Assembly (NCBI GenBank): GCA_001632435.1
Contig: KV423925.1
Coordinates: forward strand, 63,839-127,838
Length of the DNA: 64,000 bases
DNA from: Calocera cornea HHB12733
Lineage: Eukaryota; Basidiomycota; Dacrymycetes; Dacrymycetales; Dacrymycetaceae
Direction of reading: 5' to 3'
Shown here: positions 1 to 10,720 of the stretch, piece after piece
How positions within the stretch are numbered: the stretch's first letter is position 1
Layout of the letters: the number at the start of each line of letters is the position of its first letter
The notes under the pieces: model-generated
Seen by the model: the letters and a program-made list of their open reading frames with translations, nothing else
Database searches by the model: none
What the model was told of the DNA's origin: nothing
Made by a program: the position numbers and the translations under genes

Positions 1-2324
1 CCCGTCGCGAGGCAGCAACGCGTCAGCATGCTTCTTCGTGCCATGGACATTTGCAGAACCCGCATGAGTGGCGCGCCATCTCCGACAATGCGATCGTTCG
101 TCGAAGCCTCCATAGCGGCTGCCCTTCTTACGCCCGAGAGCCGGTCTTTCACAAGGGCTTGGCAAGGCGTCGGCCAAATTCGGGGTCTGCCGGTCGACAC
201 CCTGAATGGCCTGCTTTCGTCCTCGCCCCAAGCTGGGCTCCAGGGCCTATCCCACACGATGACCGTGGATCTTAGTTGGATTCTTGAAAGGATCATTGAG
301 CTTCTCGCGACTCCCAATGCTTCGACGTTCGGTCAGGAGGCTTCACCCCTTATCAACCTGAAGAAGCGAAGGTTTGTGTCCTCTCCGCTGTACTCGTCAT
401 TCACTAACGGCACATTCAGGTGTCTTAATGTTCTCCTGGCAGATGTCTTCACTGCCATTTCGCCGCTACGCGGACCATCTCATGATCCTGCAACTGATCT
501 GACACGGCTTCGCAACATGGAGAAAGAGAGTGAAGACTGGCCCCCGCGGGATATGCGCCCGCTGAAGGAAGAGGCTTGGCGTGAACAACAACAATCGATG
601 TCGTTGAGCAAGGCTCAATCCAGGATGAGGCCCTTCGCCCGCACCATCACTATGCAGATCGACAAGCTAAAGCGTGACCGTCAAGTACGCGACCGCCTCA
701 CTCGTGACATCCGGGCCGACAAGGAAAAGAATGAGAAGAAAGACACAGACTCGAACCGTCTTTCTATGCAGCCAAAGAAGCCGGTGAAAGGAGGTCATAA
801 GAAAGGCCGTAGTGTGACAGCCTTCTTCCGGGTCGTTCGGCCCCTGTCCACGGTATTTGGTTCTGAGAAACAGCCCGAGATCGACTTCGGTGGCAAGAGC
901 CTGCCGGAACTCGACTTTACCGCCACGTCGAAGCCGGCACTCTCCTTGAGCCTCGTCCATGCAACAGCAAGGCCTCTGCCGAATGAGGTCAGATCATTCA
1001 CGTTCGCCGTGGAGACGGAGGACGGTGGCAGGTATGTCTTGCAGGCTGCCAATCCTGCGGACCGGGAGCAGTGGGTGGCTGCAATCGGAAGAGCTGCTCA
1101 AATATCGGCTGCACGACGCTCGCTGATGGAAGCCAATGTTCCCAAGATGGATCTTCAGAATTCCGATTGGGAGGCTCGCCCGCCTTCCCAGCATCCCAAG
1201 TCTGGTAAGTCCTATCAGTTTATCAGCATCGTCAGTGCCTAACGCTTGCACAGTGTACGGAGTTACGCTGGCCACAGTACTAGAGCGAGAAGGCAATCAA
1301 ATGACAGAACGTGGCGTGCCATTGATCATAAGCCAGCTGATCGAGGAGGTTGAGCGTCGTGGTCTGACAGAAACCGGCATCTACCGTATTTCTGGATCCA
1401 AGGCTGCAATTGAGAATATCCGGAATTCCATCGATAAGGGTACGTATTGTGGGTTAGGCTCGATCGCTGTTACTGATTTGTTACAGGACTGCCCATCGAG
1501 ATGGTCATTGACGAGTACACCGACATCTACGCCATCTGCGATGCGATCAAGCAGTGGTTCCGAGATCTTCCGGAGTCCATTCTGCCTGCGACGCTGTTGA
1601 AGGACTTTGATGAAGCGCTGAGTGGGTAACTTCTCCCTCCCATGATGCACTCAAGTCTGATATCTATTGCAGAAATCGAAGACTACAATACACGCATGTT
1701 CCGCATTCAAGACCTTGTTGTGGGGCTTCCGCGTGCCAACTTCCTGTGTCTCCGTGGGCTCGCAGAGCATTTGTACAAGTGAGATCCAGGTCCTACTTCT
1801 GGGATGATGGCTAACATAGTACTAGGATCACCGATTATGAGGATCAGAACCAAATGCACGCTGATAACTTGGCCACTGTATGGGCGCCAACGCTCTGCCG
1901 ACTACCCAACGCCACCTCGATCCCCATCTTCCAGATGTTCGGAGTTCTGGGGCCCGCCACGGGCATCGTGAAGCAGTGCATCCTTCAGTACCATTGGATC
2001 TTCAACGAACAAGATGAGGCTGAACCTGAATCTGTGGCCGACACAGAACTGCAGACGCCGACAACAGAGACGCCGGCTGTCGAGGAACGTCGCTTTTCTA
2101 TGACCGTCACAGGAGAAGGCGCTGTTGTCCTTCAAGAAGAGACGTCCGACCGGCGCTCTGAAGAGAGCAAGGCATCCTCGGGCATGTCCATGCCTAACAT
2201 CGATGTCACCGGCCCCACGCCCGAACCGTCCGTCGACTCGCACGGCGAATACGGACGGGAGGACGAGTTCCAGCACGCTTATTACCCCAACGCATCCACT
2301 TCCACCAGCACTCAATACCCTTGA
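1..2324 (+). CDS. PH-RhoGAP domain GTPase-activating protein (5'-truncated by window edge)
   Basis: A GTPase-activating protein for Rho-family GTPases, expected to act on cell polarity at the cytoplasmic membrane face. Frame 1 is open from the first base, so the N-terminus lies upstream. Inferred exons are 1-371, 420-1204, 1254-1439, 1487-1621, 1673-1778 and 1826-2324 (694 codons including the stop), with 47-51 nt GT-AG introns. A PH-like segment (about 960-1110, ending in DREQWVAAIGRA) precedes the RhoGAP domain from 1254. The domain starts YGVTL and has the arginine-finger motif ETGIYRISGS, then LPIEMV and the late helix with NLATVWAPTLCRLP. A basic linker lies before the PH segment and an acidic/Ser-Thr tail follows the GAP. 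PH followed by C-terminal RhoGAP recalls Bem2, but the diagnostic N-terminus is not in view, so no symbol is given. Confidence 0.87.
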
Positions 2325-2632
2325 AAGCTCACTCTGCACACTCTGCACACTCTTTCGCGATACCCATCTACCACTGTATTCCTGTCATCCTGCATCATTG
2401 CATTCTGCACTTTTGCGAACCTATGCACCGCCTATCAAGCCCTAGTCAATCATTCTGCATGTATTATGTAATGGGACAATGTCAATGGGAAATCCGGATT
2501 TATCTTTAAAGAAGAAGGGTGGCTCAGTTGTTCCCATATGCTCTCTGTTCTTGTTGTTGCACTATTGTCGAACTTCCCTAACAGCGGGTAAGTTATGTAG
2601 CGGTAAGACAAGTACTGTACAGGAGCAACAGA

Positions 2633-2712
2633 GGTCTTCTGGCGAAGCGGTTAAGGCGCATCGATCCGGCGGGTACTGGGCGACTCTTGTGGTTGAATCC
2701 CCTTCGTCTTCA
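2633..2712 (+). repeat. tRNA-like segment, degenerate
   Basis: TGGCGAAGCGG at 2640-2650 matches the A-box consensus, and GGTTGAATCC at 2691-2700 resembles a B box but lacks the invariant C of TTC. The predicted acceptor ends do not pair. It is best read as a tRNA relic or SINE head, not a working tRNA. Confidence 0.2.
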
Positions 2713-3084
2713 GAGATGACTCTTGTTGCCCGGCTCGTGTGGAGCGTTGTGCATAGTGTTGCTTCGGGAATTCTGCCGCCTTGCGGGCTGCGTACCTATC
2801 GGTATACTATGTCTGGATCACCGCCGCTGCTTCTGTCATCTGTGTCCCCAAAAGTGAATTTTCACTGGCTCAACCTCTCACAATACGCGATCCGCCTATA
2901 GGAGACAAGTCCTGCAAAGATATACCGCAGGGCGAAGCAGTGTCCATAGTGTATCACTTGTATCATGTATGATAGTCGATTCTTGCATTGTGTGGCAGCG
3001 CATGTGCAACGTAGAAGTGGTTACTGCTGCCCATGTGCCTATCAAAAGCTGTGAATGGTGGGGACTGGCATACCTGCGTGAATG

Positions 3085-3186
3085 TACTACATATAAGGGG
3101 ACACTGGAGGTGGGTGGTGAGTGATGAAAGTGTGCGGTTCCATAGTGTGTACAGGACAAAAGACACGCAGGCTGGCTACCCAACAT
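3085..3186 (+). repeat. Left arm of a 0.1-kb inverted repeat
   Basis: This segment runs from a TATAAGGGG-like element (ATATAAGGGG, 3091-3100) through GATGAAAGTGTG and GTGTACAGGACAAAAGAC to GGCTGGCTACCCAACAT. It recurs as a reverse complement at 4524-4627 with scattered substitutions. Weaker similarity continues past the inner end, where both copies run into an ATAAC...TTGG stretch. The TATA-like motif followed by an A-box-like motif suggests the 5' part of a Pol III-driven unit. Confidence 0.6.
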
Positions 3187-3307
3187 GATCATAACAGCAA
3201 TTGGTTGGAGGGGATTTCGGTCGGTGTGGCCCGGGGCAACCGCCCCGGTGCCCTAGGAACGTTCTGGGACAGGTGAAGGAAGATGAAACGTCAGTCCGAA
3301 TAAGATA

Positions 3308-3443
3308 TGCCCTCTTGGCCTAGCGGTAAGATTCCGTCTACTATGTCGTGGGACGTGTGGCAGGGTTACTATATCGTGAACCCGAAAGAGCGTAAGTTCG
3401 AGCCGGCTGTTGGGCGAAGATGGGCATTTCTTTTGCATTTTTT
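3308..3443 (+). repeat. tRNA-like segment with good A and B boxes
   Basis: The A box TGGCCTAGCGG (3316-3326) and B box GTTCGAGCC (3396-3404) both fit Pol III consensus, and a T6 run at 3438-3443 could terminate transcription. The acceptor and T stems do not pair well and the anticodon arm cannot be assigned, so a functional tRNA is not supported. A tRNA-derived SINE head or pseudogene is more likely. Confidence 0.35.
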
Positions 3444-3724
3444 AGTCCTGAACCCATAATGTGTGCGGTCTGTACGATCGGCGTTCGGAAGCGCCCTACC
3501 GTGGCGGGAAGATGATGGAAGGTGGAAATGGAAGCATGTTGCATCGATTCCGACACATATTCCTTCACCGCCCACTTAGCAATCCTCATACTCTCTACCT
3601 CTCGCGCTCATCAATGGCTCTTTGGACGCCGTCACTCCCAATACACTCAGTGCGTTTCCAAAGGGACCCGGGTTGTGATACAGGCTACAACTGAGTGCGT
3701 CGTGTGTAGAGCGCTTAGCACCAG

Positions 3725-3811
3725 CCATCGTCTCCGTTCGCACCCACGGCTCTGAGACACTTGCCCACGCCCATCTTCTCAACATCTTCGCCTCTCTTAC
3801 CATTGGCATCC
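3725..3811 (+). repeat. Diverged direct repeat, copy 1
   Basis: This pyrimidine-rich stretch contains GGCTCTGAGACACT and CAACATCTTC and ends GGCATCC. It matches 4259-4358 in the same orientation at moderate identity with small indels. Each copy lies downstream of a Pol III-box segment, as if both belong to the tail of one repeated unit. Confidence 0.45.
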
Positions 3812-4117
3812 TTCATTCATGCGTTATATTGCGACATTGCCTCAAATCACCACTCTAGGCTGGAGATTCGGACTTGTGTTTGTGCACGACAGAGAGTCTC
3901 CACCAGTTGATACTCAGGAAACGGGAACGATAGTACCGGGTTGTAGTATGTCAGTACCTGGCGAATGGACATAAATTGTATTGTTCCCACCTGCTCGCCG
4001 ACCAATAAAGGTTGCTTGTGGCTTGAATGGGGTGAGGATGTGAAGAAGGGGGTGAGCGAGGTGTGAAGTGCGCGGTAATGAAGTCAAAAGGACAAATGGG
4101 TGGTATGATATTTATCG

Positions 4118-4205
4118 AACAGCGTAGCTGAGCGGATAACGTCCTTGTCTCGATGAGAGACCGGGGTAGCGGAATCGGGCGCGCGTTCGATCCCCGCCGG
4201 GGGAT
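4118..4205 (+). repeat. tRNA-like segment with consensus A and B boxes
   Basis: The A box TAGCTGAGCGG (4125-4135) and B box GTTCGATCC (4185-4193) are consensus matches. The T stem pairs four of five positions, but the 3' CGGGGGA has no complementary 5' acceptor strand. I read it as a tRNA pseudogene or SINE head. Confidence 0.35.
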
Positions 4206-4258
4206 AAATGGGGGACTGCTTGTTTTGCTGCGCTTTCTTATTGGCTCATGAGGCGTCG

Positions 4259-4358
4259 CCATACTGTATCTCCGACCCCGCCCACCCGGCTCCGAGACAC
4301 TGCTCCCGCGAAAATTCCAACATCTTCCCGCTTTCCCTGCCCTCCACCATCCGCATCC
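4259..4358 (+). repeat. Diverged direct repeat, copy 2
   Basis: This is the partner of 3725-3811, sharing GGCTCCGAGACACT and CAACATCTTC and ending CGCATCC. It lies just downstream of the Pol III-box segment at 4118-4205. Confidence 0.45.
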
Positions 4359-4423
4359 GAGTGGCGTGCGGGGTTCCCAGTCAAAACAACAATAGATTTA
4401 CGTGATTTCGCACTGCCAGTTTA

Positions 4424-4513
4424 ATGTCATGATAAGACCCGGTTTTGAACATGCGCGCGTTTGCGCACGATCATGTTCAGGGCCGCCACACGCCCGACTT
4501 ACCAACTGCGTTA
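4424..4513 (-). repeat. tRNA-like segment on the minus strand, abutting the inverted repeat
   Basis: On the minus strand TAACGCAGTTGG (4513-4502) is a near A box and GTTCAAAAC (4450-4442) is a consensus B box, about 60 nt apart. It follows directly the inner end of the right inverted-repeat arm (4524-4627), whose TATA-like motif then lies upstream. The layout resembles a TATA plus A/B-box Pol III unit. No cloverleaf can be drawn with confidence. Confidence 0.35.
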
Positions 4514-4523
4514 TCGCGCAGTG

Positions 4524-4627
4524 ATGTTGGGTAGCCAGCCTGCATGTCTTTTGTCCTGTACACACACTATGGAACTGCACACTTTCATCGCTCGCCACCC
4601 GTCTCTACGGTCCCCTTATACATAGTA
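4524..4627 (-). repeat. Right arm of a 0.1-kb inverted repeat
   Basis: This is the reverse-complement copy of 3085-3186, sharing TATAAGGGGAC, GATGAAAGTGTGC, GGTTCCATAGTGTGT-like and ACAGGACAAAAGACA motifs with a few substitutions. The two arms lie 1.3 kb apart in opposite orientation, so two dispersed copies of one element are more likely than a functional hairpin. Confidence 0.6.
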
Positions 4628-5199
4628 CGCGCGCACACGTCCATAAACCACATGACTGAGAGCGATTGCGCGATAGTTGTCTTAGGCGACCGTTGGTCAT
4701 ATTCTTGAAGCCAGATATATAAAGACGCCACAGCGCAAGAAATGTCAGGGGCTGTCTTTCGGCTCATCGAATTGCTGGGTTAGATGTGATATTGTCCAGT
4801 ATGAATCTGACTGCAAGCTGCAGCTCGTAAATCTGCAATGTTCTGCATACAACTCACTCAACTAAGCAATCTACATCGAGATTATTTGTGGCCTGCGCTG
4901 TATTACCACTCACCCGTCGGGACGTATGGTATCGGCGCTCCCTTGACGAGCTTCTACGCGATAGCGCCACATAGGTGCACTCTCCAACACATGCTCGCCG
5001 AAGTACTCATTCACGACAGGCTACGAATAGTCCCAGCGCTGAGTGGTTGAAGTGATCGTGTCTCCGTCTCCTCATCGTCCTCTCTTCTCCTGGACTACCG
5101 CAGGATATTGCGGGCAGTGGGCCCGCAAGCATATCCACGATCTCGCCGGCTTTTCTCCGACAATGAACGAGATCGGACAATAGGGCTCGCTGGTGCTCA

Positions 5200-6799
5200 T
5201 CAGCCATGTGCGTGCCTTCTTGCACCTCTGCGCTGGTGAGGGCCTGACATGAACAGAACGTTGATTGACTTCAGCTGAGCCCTGCTTGGATTTGCTGATG
5301 GACGGCTCTGGATAATCCACTGAAGCCGACGAGCGAGGGACTGCTTGTCGACATCCATCTGGAATGCGGGAGATACAGGTCGGGCGTCACCATTCCAGGA
5401 TGCTCCCCCAAGAGCCTCCGTTGTCGGGGTTGATGGGAGACAGCGACCCGCGTCGTCGAAGAACATCTGTAGAAGAATAACCGCGAGCGGTGCCGACCAC
5501 TCGCAGTTTGGAGTATCGTCGGCAAGCATAACGCGCTTGCCAAAGGACAGCGCTTGCTCTGTGAGGGACGCAACGGTGGGCACGATGTGCATCTGGAAGT
5601 CGGCCTGTGCGTGCTTGAAAGTAGGAGGAAGGGCGAATATGAAGTTGCCCGGTTCGGCCATCGGTGGTGGATCGGAAGAGGTAAGTATCGACACATTGAG
5701 CGCGTCGTCAGCGCCAGCCGGGAGAGGGTAGCGGCCCACGGAAAGAAGTCCGTTTACGGCCGCTATTGGAGAGGGAAGGTCGCCAGCCGGTGCTGACTGC
5801 TGGGCCTGATGCTCGACCAGCGAACGGATCAGTTCTGGAAGATCCAAGCGGGAGCATGTGTCCAGCTGGGACTTGTGTGCCCAATAGAGATTCGGAGTAA
5901 GGCCCTCAGACCAGCTCTCTTCGTCATCACCCGCACCCTGGACATATCCCCATCCAGTGCCCCAATCTTGCACGAATCCCTCGTGGTTGTCTTCCACCCG
6001 TCTGCTTGCTGAGACGCACAGGATAGGATAGAAATCACGTTCGGGAGTAGGTGGGAAAGACGGGAGCGAAGTGGTTTGCGGATGGATCCAGAATGGCCTG
6101 AGCGGCTTGTCCAGGTGTGGCAATACGAGTGCTGACCGTCGCAGGGAAAGCGCAAACCCGGCGATGAGGCTCGAGATCACGGCGTGTTCCGATGGCGATA
6201 CCGAGCGAGGTGGTGTGAACAGCCAAGACTCCTGTCCATCGGGTAGAGGGAAGTTCAAGGCGGCATTGATGACTGCACACCAAATGGGAACCGTTTTGGA
6301 GAGCGCATCAGGAAATAGCTTTCCACGTCGAGTCGAATCAACGAGGATGATCCCGCCACACTGCTGAATGATTGGGATGATGTGCACATTAGGTCGACGA
6401 AGCGAGAACTTGTAATTGCTCGTGTGGCCATCAGTCGATTTGAAGTAAGCGGGAGTGACACCATCTTGCGGCTACAATGTGGTAAGCCGGATACGGAGCT
6501 AATTGCGGAACTTTACGTACTGCGGAATACCACAGGCCACAGCGCGCATTGGGCACGAGTGCAAGATCCGGGTATTCTTCGCGAACACGCTGAACGAACG
6601 CGGCATCGGTTGCAATAGATCGCAGGCGATTGTAAACGTCCTTGGATTGCTTCTTTATCTCTCGCTCTTGAGCCCGAGCAGAGGAGTGGATCTCGATCTC
6701 CTCATCGTTACGGAGATCGGGCTCATCGTCAAACGTTTCTTGAGTGTCGGGGCCGGAGCTATGCTCATCGTTTGAGCTGAGCGATGAGCGTGAGCTCAT
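5200..6799 (-). CDS. RIT1: Initiator tRNA 2'-O-ribosyl phosphate transferase (Rit1)
   Basis: The enzyme adds a phosphoribosyl group to A64 of initiator tRNA-Met and so keeps it out of elongation. Two exons are inferred, 6799-6521 and 6471-5200, with a 49-nt intron (GTACGT donor, CATTGTAG acceptor). They give 516 residues, close to the yeast protein. Recognisable Rit1 blocks in order are NARCGLWYS near the exon junction, YFKSTDGHT, KFSLRRPNVHI, IILVDSTRRGKLFPDALSKT with PIWCAVIN, and the C-terminal ANPSRAQLKSINVLFM. The first ATG (6799) opens an acidic Ser-rich N-terminus followed by EREIKKQSKDVYNRL. A spliced extension at the 3' end cannot be excluded, because the last 14 residues before the stop look unconserved. 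Confidence 0.92.
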
Positions 6800-7426
6800 T
6801 CCATTGACAGTTGGCTTATTCTGGCGACTCCCACGTCTGGCCGCTCGTTACCGCCAATAGTCTGAATGAGCGACGACAACAGTTGTGTGAGAGAGCAACG
6901 ATTGGCTGTCCAGCAGCACTGTCGGTAGGAGCGCGGCGCCAAAGTTAGCCTCCGCTCCCTTCACATGTACGGGCTTTAGGGGCCTTCGCGAACCCCGTCC
7001 GTAAATTGATCCCGTGGCTTAATGGTTCTGATTGTCCTTGGCCACACGCGGCTACAGGCGTTGCTCTGGACCATGGCCTTGTTGTTCGGCCCATTATTGT
7101 TTGGGTCGGCTGCGGGTCCACACATTCTCGAGTATTCCGACATGGCAAACGCCGCATGGCTGGCCGGATGCGGCTGGGAGATTTCACTGGCCCTCTGGGG
7201 ACGGTGGGCGACACACCTTGACTCCTTTCCACCACGACCATCGCTACACCACTTCTCCTCGGGCGACAAACGTTGAGCGTTCATTAGTTGCTCCGTTCTC
7301 ACGACTTGGACTGGGTCCTCTTCTTGACTCTCAGAACCACGACTTCTATCTCACACCTCGACTTGCTTGACCAAGGCAGCTCAGCCTGCACTCTCGCTTC
7401 CACCTCGACCAAGTCATCTAGTCACG
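6800..7426. other. Divergent promoter region between RIT1 and the LRR protein gene
   Basis: This 627-bp spacer separates the RIT1 start (minus) from the LRR gene start (plus) and presumably carries both promoters. I see no clear TATA box, RNA gene or repeat. A TGGCTTAATGG stretch at about 7016 resembles an A box but has no B box in range. Confidence 0.5.
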
Positions 7427-9681
7427 ATGCCTTCTACACCATACCCAGGCCCCCTTCCCACATCTCCTCGTTCTGTGCCCCCTCAGCTACGAAACTCCTG
7501 GCAGCTCTCCACCAGCAGCTTGAACACGATCTCATCTCATGAATCACGTTTCCATGAACACCTGCCCCCGCCGACTCCTCCCAGCCAGTCTGGCCGCTGG
7601 GACCCGGTATCCCGCGTAGGGTCGATGTTCATTCCGTCGATGATCATCTATCCAGGCCCGCCGCCGCCACTTCCACCTCGTTCCCCTTCTCGTCCTTCCC
7701 GTCCAGCCCGCACCGAGAGCCAGGACGACGTCATCCCGCCCTCAGCGACCTACGTCGACGCACCATCGAAGTTCTCACCAGACACCCCGACCGCACCGAC
7801 GTTCCCCGCTTCTGCCTTCCGCTTTCCGAAGATGCCGATCAAAGACCGCACAGTGGACAATGTGGATGTGGAGCGGGGCATGCCCCAGCGCACTGCGTCC
7901 ACTAAGACCACCTTCTCCCATCGGCTAAGCAGGAAGATCGAGGCCATGCGGCAATTTGTCAACCTGCCCTACCCATTCCACGCCGGCTTGCCTGCCCCAC
8001 TGCCTCCTAAGATCCCACCCATTCCCCAGCCTCACTCCCAGCTGGAGACGGGAGAGGCGGATGTCAGTCCCATTTCCCCCGCCAACAGGACGGACTCGGA
8101 CTCGCTCAGGCCACTCCTGCTAGCTCAGCAGGCTCGCGCTCCTTCGCCCAACTATGGGTATCCGAGGAGGATGAGCGTCTCTCTGCCTGTCAGCGTGGAG
8201 ATCGAGCACTACGAGAAGCGGGAAAGGAGTATGTTCGACAGGCACGGCAGACCCCTGGGGGCCGACAAGGCCAAGGACGACAAGAAGAAGAAGAAGCGCC
8301 GTCTCTGCATCATCATTATCCTGGTCATCATCATCATCATTCTGGCGACTCTCGGAGGCGTGTTCGGGAGCCGGGCTGCCAAGTCTAGCTCAACCGTGAC
8401 GACGTCGTCCAATTCGACCGTCCCGACGGAAGTGCCCATCGTCACATACACGGTACAGCCGACTGTCGCACCAGTCACGCTTCCAGGAACGACGTACTTG
8501 ACGACGGCGACGGCGACAGTGACGTTCACTACTACGCCGACGCCTAAACCATCCTCGACCAGCGCAACGCCAACCGCTACGCCACTTAGCCCCGCACTAC
8601 AAAACTGCCTCACCCAGTTCCAAATCTCCGCACCGTCTAATCCGCTAGGATACCCATGCGGGACCTGCGCGTCTCTCGTCGCAACGCTTCCCAACGACCT
8701 TGCGCCAGGCTTCGTCGGAAGCCCAACAGACCCGAACACGGGCGGTGTTTCAGCCGGGAAGCTCCTCCAGTTCTGCTCCCTGCAGACGGTGTTCCTCGCC
8801 TCTGCAAACTCCACCTCGGGCTCGAAGAACCCCTTCACGAGCCTGAACTGGATGAACAACTGCGATCCGTGCTCCGGGTGGTCGGGTGTAACATGCGACT
8901 CTACAGGTCGCGTAACACAGCTCCAGATGACGTTCCCGGCTGTGCCGCAGGCGCTCTCGGAGGCATCGATGAGTGGTATGGTCGGGATGCAGTCGCTGCA
9001 GATCACCGGGAATGGACAGCTACCAGGTTAGCAAAGTCTGGCGTCTGGATGTCGAGTGCACGCTGATGATGATTATATCCAGCTGGCGGGCTCCCCCAAA
9101 GTTTGCTCCAGCTTACCAGCCTCGTCACCCTCCACCTCCAGACAACGGGGCTCACACAATTGTCGGACAACGCCTTCGACGCGCTGAAGGCACTGCAGCA
9201 GCTGACACTGGCTGGGAACTCGAATCTTGGGAAGACTCTGCCGAGTTCTGTCTCCCAGCTACCATTGACGAGTCTGTAAGTGTCCTTTTACCGCCGAACA
9301 CGAACCGCACACTGACCTATTATTAGGGTTGTGAACGGCCAGGACCTGCAGACGGACCTTACGTCTCTCCTCACCTCTAGTGCCTCCTTCCTCACAACCC
9401 TCCAAACACTTGACCTCTCAGGCAACAGCCTCTCCTCCTCCATCCCCGCCTCCCTCAGCGCCTTCACCGCCCTGGTCGACCTCAACCTCTCGAGCAACGA
9501 CCTAACGAGCCTCCCCGCCGCCCTGCCCAGCTCGCTCAAGGTCCTGGACATGCACCAGAACGCGGCGCTGAAGGGTGCGCTTCCCAGTCAGGTGTGTACG
9601 ATGGGCCTGCAGGCGTGTAATTTCAAAGGAACGAATGTGAGCGCGAGCAGCTGTGGGGTGTGCCAGTTCGGCGCCTCATAG
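7427..9681 (+). CDS. Single-pass membrane protein with extracellular leucine-rich repeats
   Basis: No experimentally named orthologue is recognised. Exons 7427-9026, 9083-9275 and 9327-9681 give 715 residues. Residues 1-285 are Pro/Ser-rich and probably cytoplasmic, with several polyproline runs. A KKKKKRR stop-transfer-like cluster precedes a transmembrane helix of Ile/Leu/Val at about 292-315. A Thr/Ser-rich mucin-like stretch follows, then a Cys-containing region (NCLTQF, CGTC, CDPCSGWSGVTCDS) like the N-cap of plant and fungal LRR ectodomains, and three to five LRRs (LQTLDLSGNSLSSSIPASL, LVDLNLSSNDLTSLP) capped by CNFKGTN...CGVC. I infer a cell-surface or wall-associated receptor-like protein without a kinase. 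The ATG at 7427 is chosen over the in-frame one at 7367 by its TCACG-ATG-CC context; this is uncertain. Confidence 0.8.
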
Positions 9682-9985
9682 TGCTCTGTACCAGATAGGA
9701 GAGGGGGGAGGCTTACGATGTCCGATCGGACTTTGTTCTTGTTTTGTACTCTCTCTTGTTTCACTCCACTCATGAGCTGGAAATACGCAGAATCGGACTA
9801 CAGTATACGGCTATCACATATGATAGACTGCTGTTATCACTAATCTTGCATATACACGACCCGAGACTAACTAAGCGGAGGTGTGAACTCCCGAGCACTA
9901 GAGGGCACGAATACCGCCGCTTACTCCCGTGTCTGCCTACATGAAGTCCTTGCTTCCGTTGGGGTTGTTTTGTTTGTGCCTGGAA

Positions 9986-10258
9986 CTTTGCTTCCTATGT
10001 ATAATGTGCCATGGTGAGCTTCTTTGCGTCCGCTGATGTATTTGCACCCGCTATAAATGTTGCTTCCGAATTGATATTTACCTCCGCTAGCTTATTTCCG
10101 CTTAATATTTGATTCCATTTTGATGAATTTGCTCCCGCTTTGCATTTCATCCCGCGGAGCCATTTGATTTCACTGAGTGGGTTGTTCCGCTTTTCACGTT
10201 TGATCCCGTGATGTGGTTTACTTCCGTTTCAAGTCTGCTTCAGCTTTTGCGGTAATGA
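9986..10258 (+). repeat. Degenerate 18-bp-period minisatellite (TTTGCTTCCGCT type)
   Basis: About 13 consecutive imperfect units of 17-20 bp each start TTTGC/TTTAC/TTTGA and carry TCCGCT or CCCGCT near the middle, such as TTTGCGTCCGCTGATGTA and TTTACCTCCGCTAGCTTA. The 12-bp head is conserved and the 6-bp tail is variable. The same motif forms arrays at 21886-22230 and 37430-37860. Confidence 0.7.
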
Positions 10259-10345
10259 GTCTTCTTCGGCTCCGTCTCTTGAGGTGATCGGAGGAAACGC
10301 ACCCCTCGATGGCTATGACGGAACGTCTGCATCTCAAGAGTTTAA

Positions 10346-10470
10346 GAGCACCCCACAGCGGGAGCAAGACTCTTTTCAACCGGAGACAAACACACTCTCC
10401 GGCAGAAGCAAAGAGCACGGCCCACGGAAGCAGGATTTCCGCAACACGGAAGCCAACCCACTCTCGAGAT
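10346..10470 (-). repeat. Inverted stretch of the 18-bp minisatellite motif
   Basis: Reverse-complement copies of the motif (CGGGAGCAAGA, CGGAGACAAACA, CGGCAGAAGCAAAG, CGGAAGCAGG, CGGAAGCCAAC) lie downstream of the forward array, so the array changes orientation within about 90 bp. Confidence 0.5.
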
Positions 10471-10720
10471 CCCTTGACGCGGGACGTAGGAGAGTACAGT
10501 ACTCAAGAAACCAGGGACTTCACCGCAACTGGTTCACTTCAGCCAAGACGGGTGATTCCGGGATGCGTCTGGAAGATGTCGTGATTGCTGCCATTCCTGG
10601 GACTACACATGCGATTCTTCTGTCTCTCAATGGCTGTAATGTCCGTTTGTGCACAGAGCGTCGAAGGTTGGGAGCTTCAACATAGTCATGAGGAGAGTGC
10701 AAGGCACCAGCAATTGTTCA

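Larger units (their letters stand above)
2325..5199. other. Long intergenic spacer with Pol III-like boxes and diverged repeats
   Basis: I see no supported protein gene in this 2.9-kb stretch. It contains four tRNA-like segments with A- and B-box matches, a diverged inverted repeat (3085-3186 and 4524-4627) and a diverged direct repeat (3725-3811 and 4259-4358), listed separately. Short open frames here are not supported by codon pattern or family resemblance. Confidence 0.6.

Noticed and set aside
3085..4627. Inverted repeat as terminal inverted repeats of one DNA transposon
   Set aside because: The 1.3 kb between the arms has no transposase trace, the outer ends show no target duplication, and the similarity drifts on at the inner ends, so two dispersed copies fit better.
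7010..7110. Possible tRNA around TGGCTTAATGG
   Set aside because: Imperfect A box, no B box within range and no cloverleaf.
8209..9006. Long minus-strand frame of 265 codons opposite the LRR gene
   Set aside because: Shadow of the plus-strand coding region, which has clear transmembrane and LRR features.
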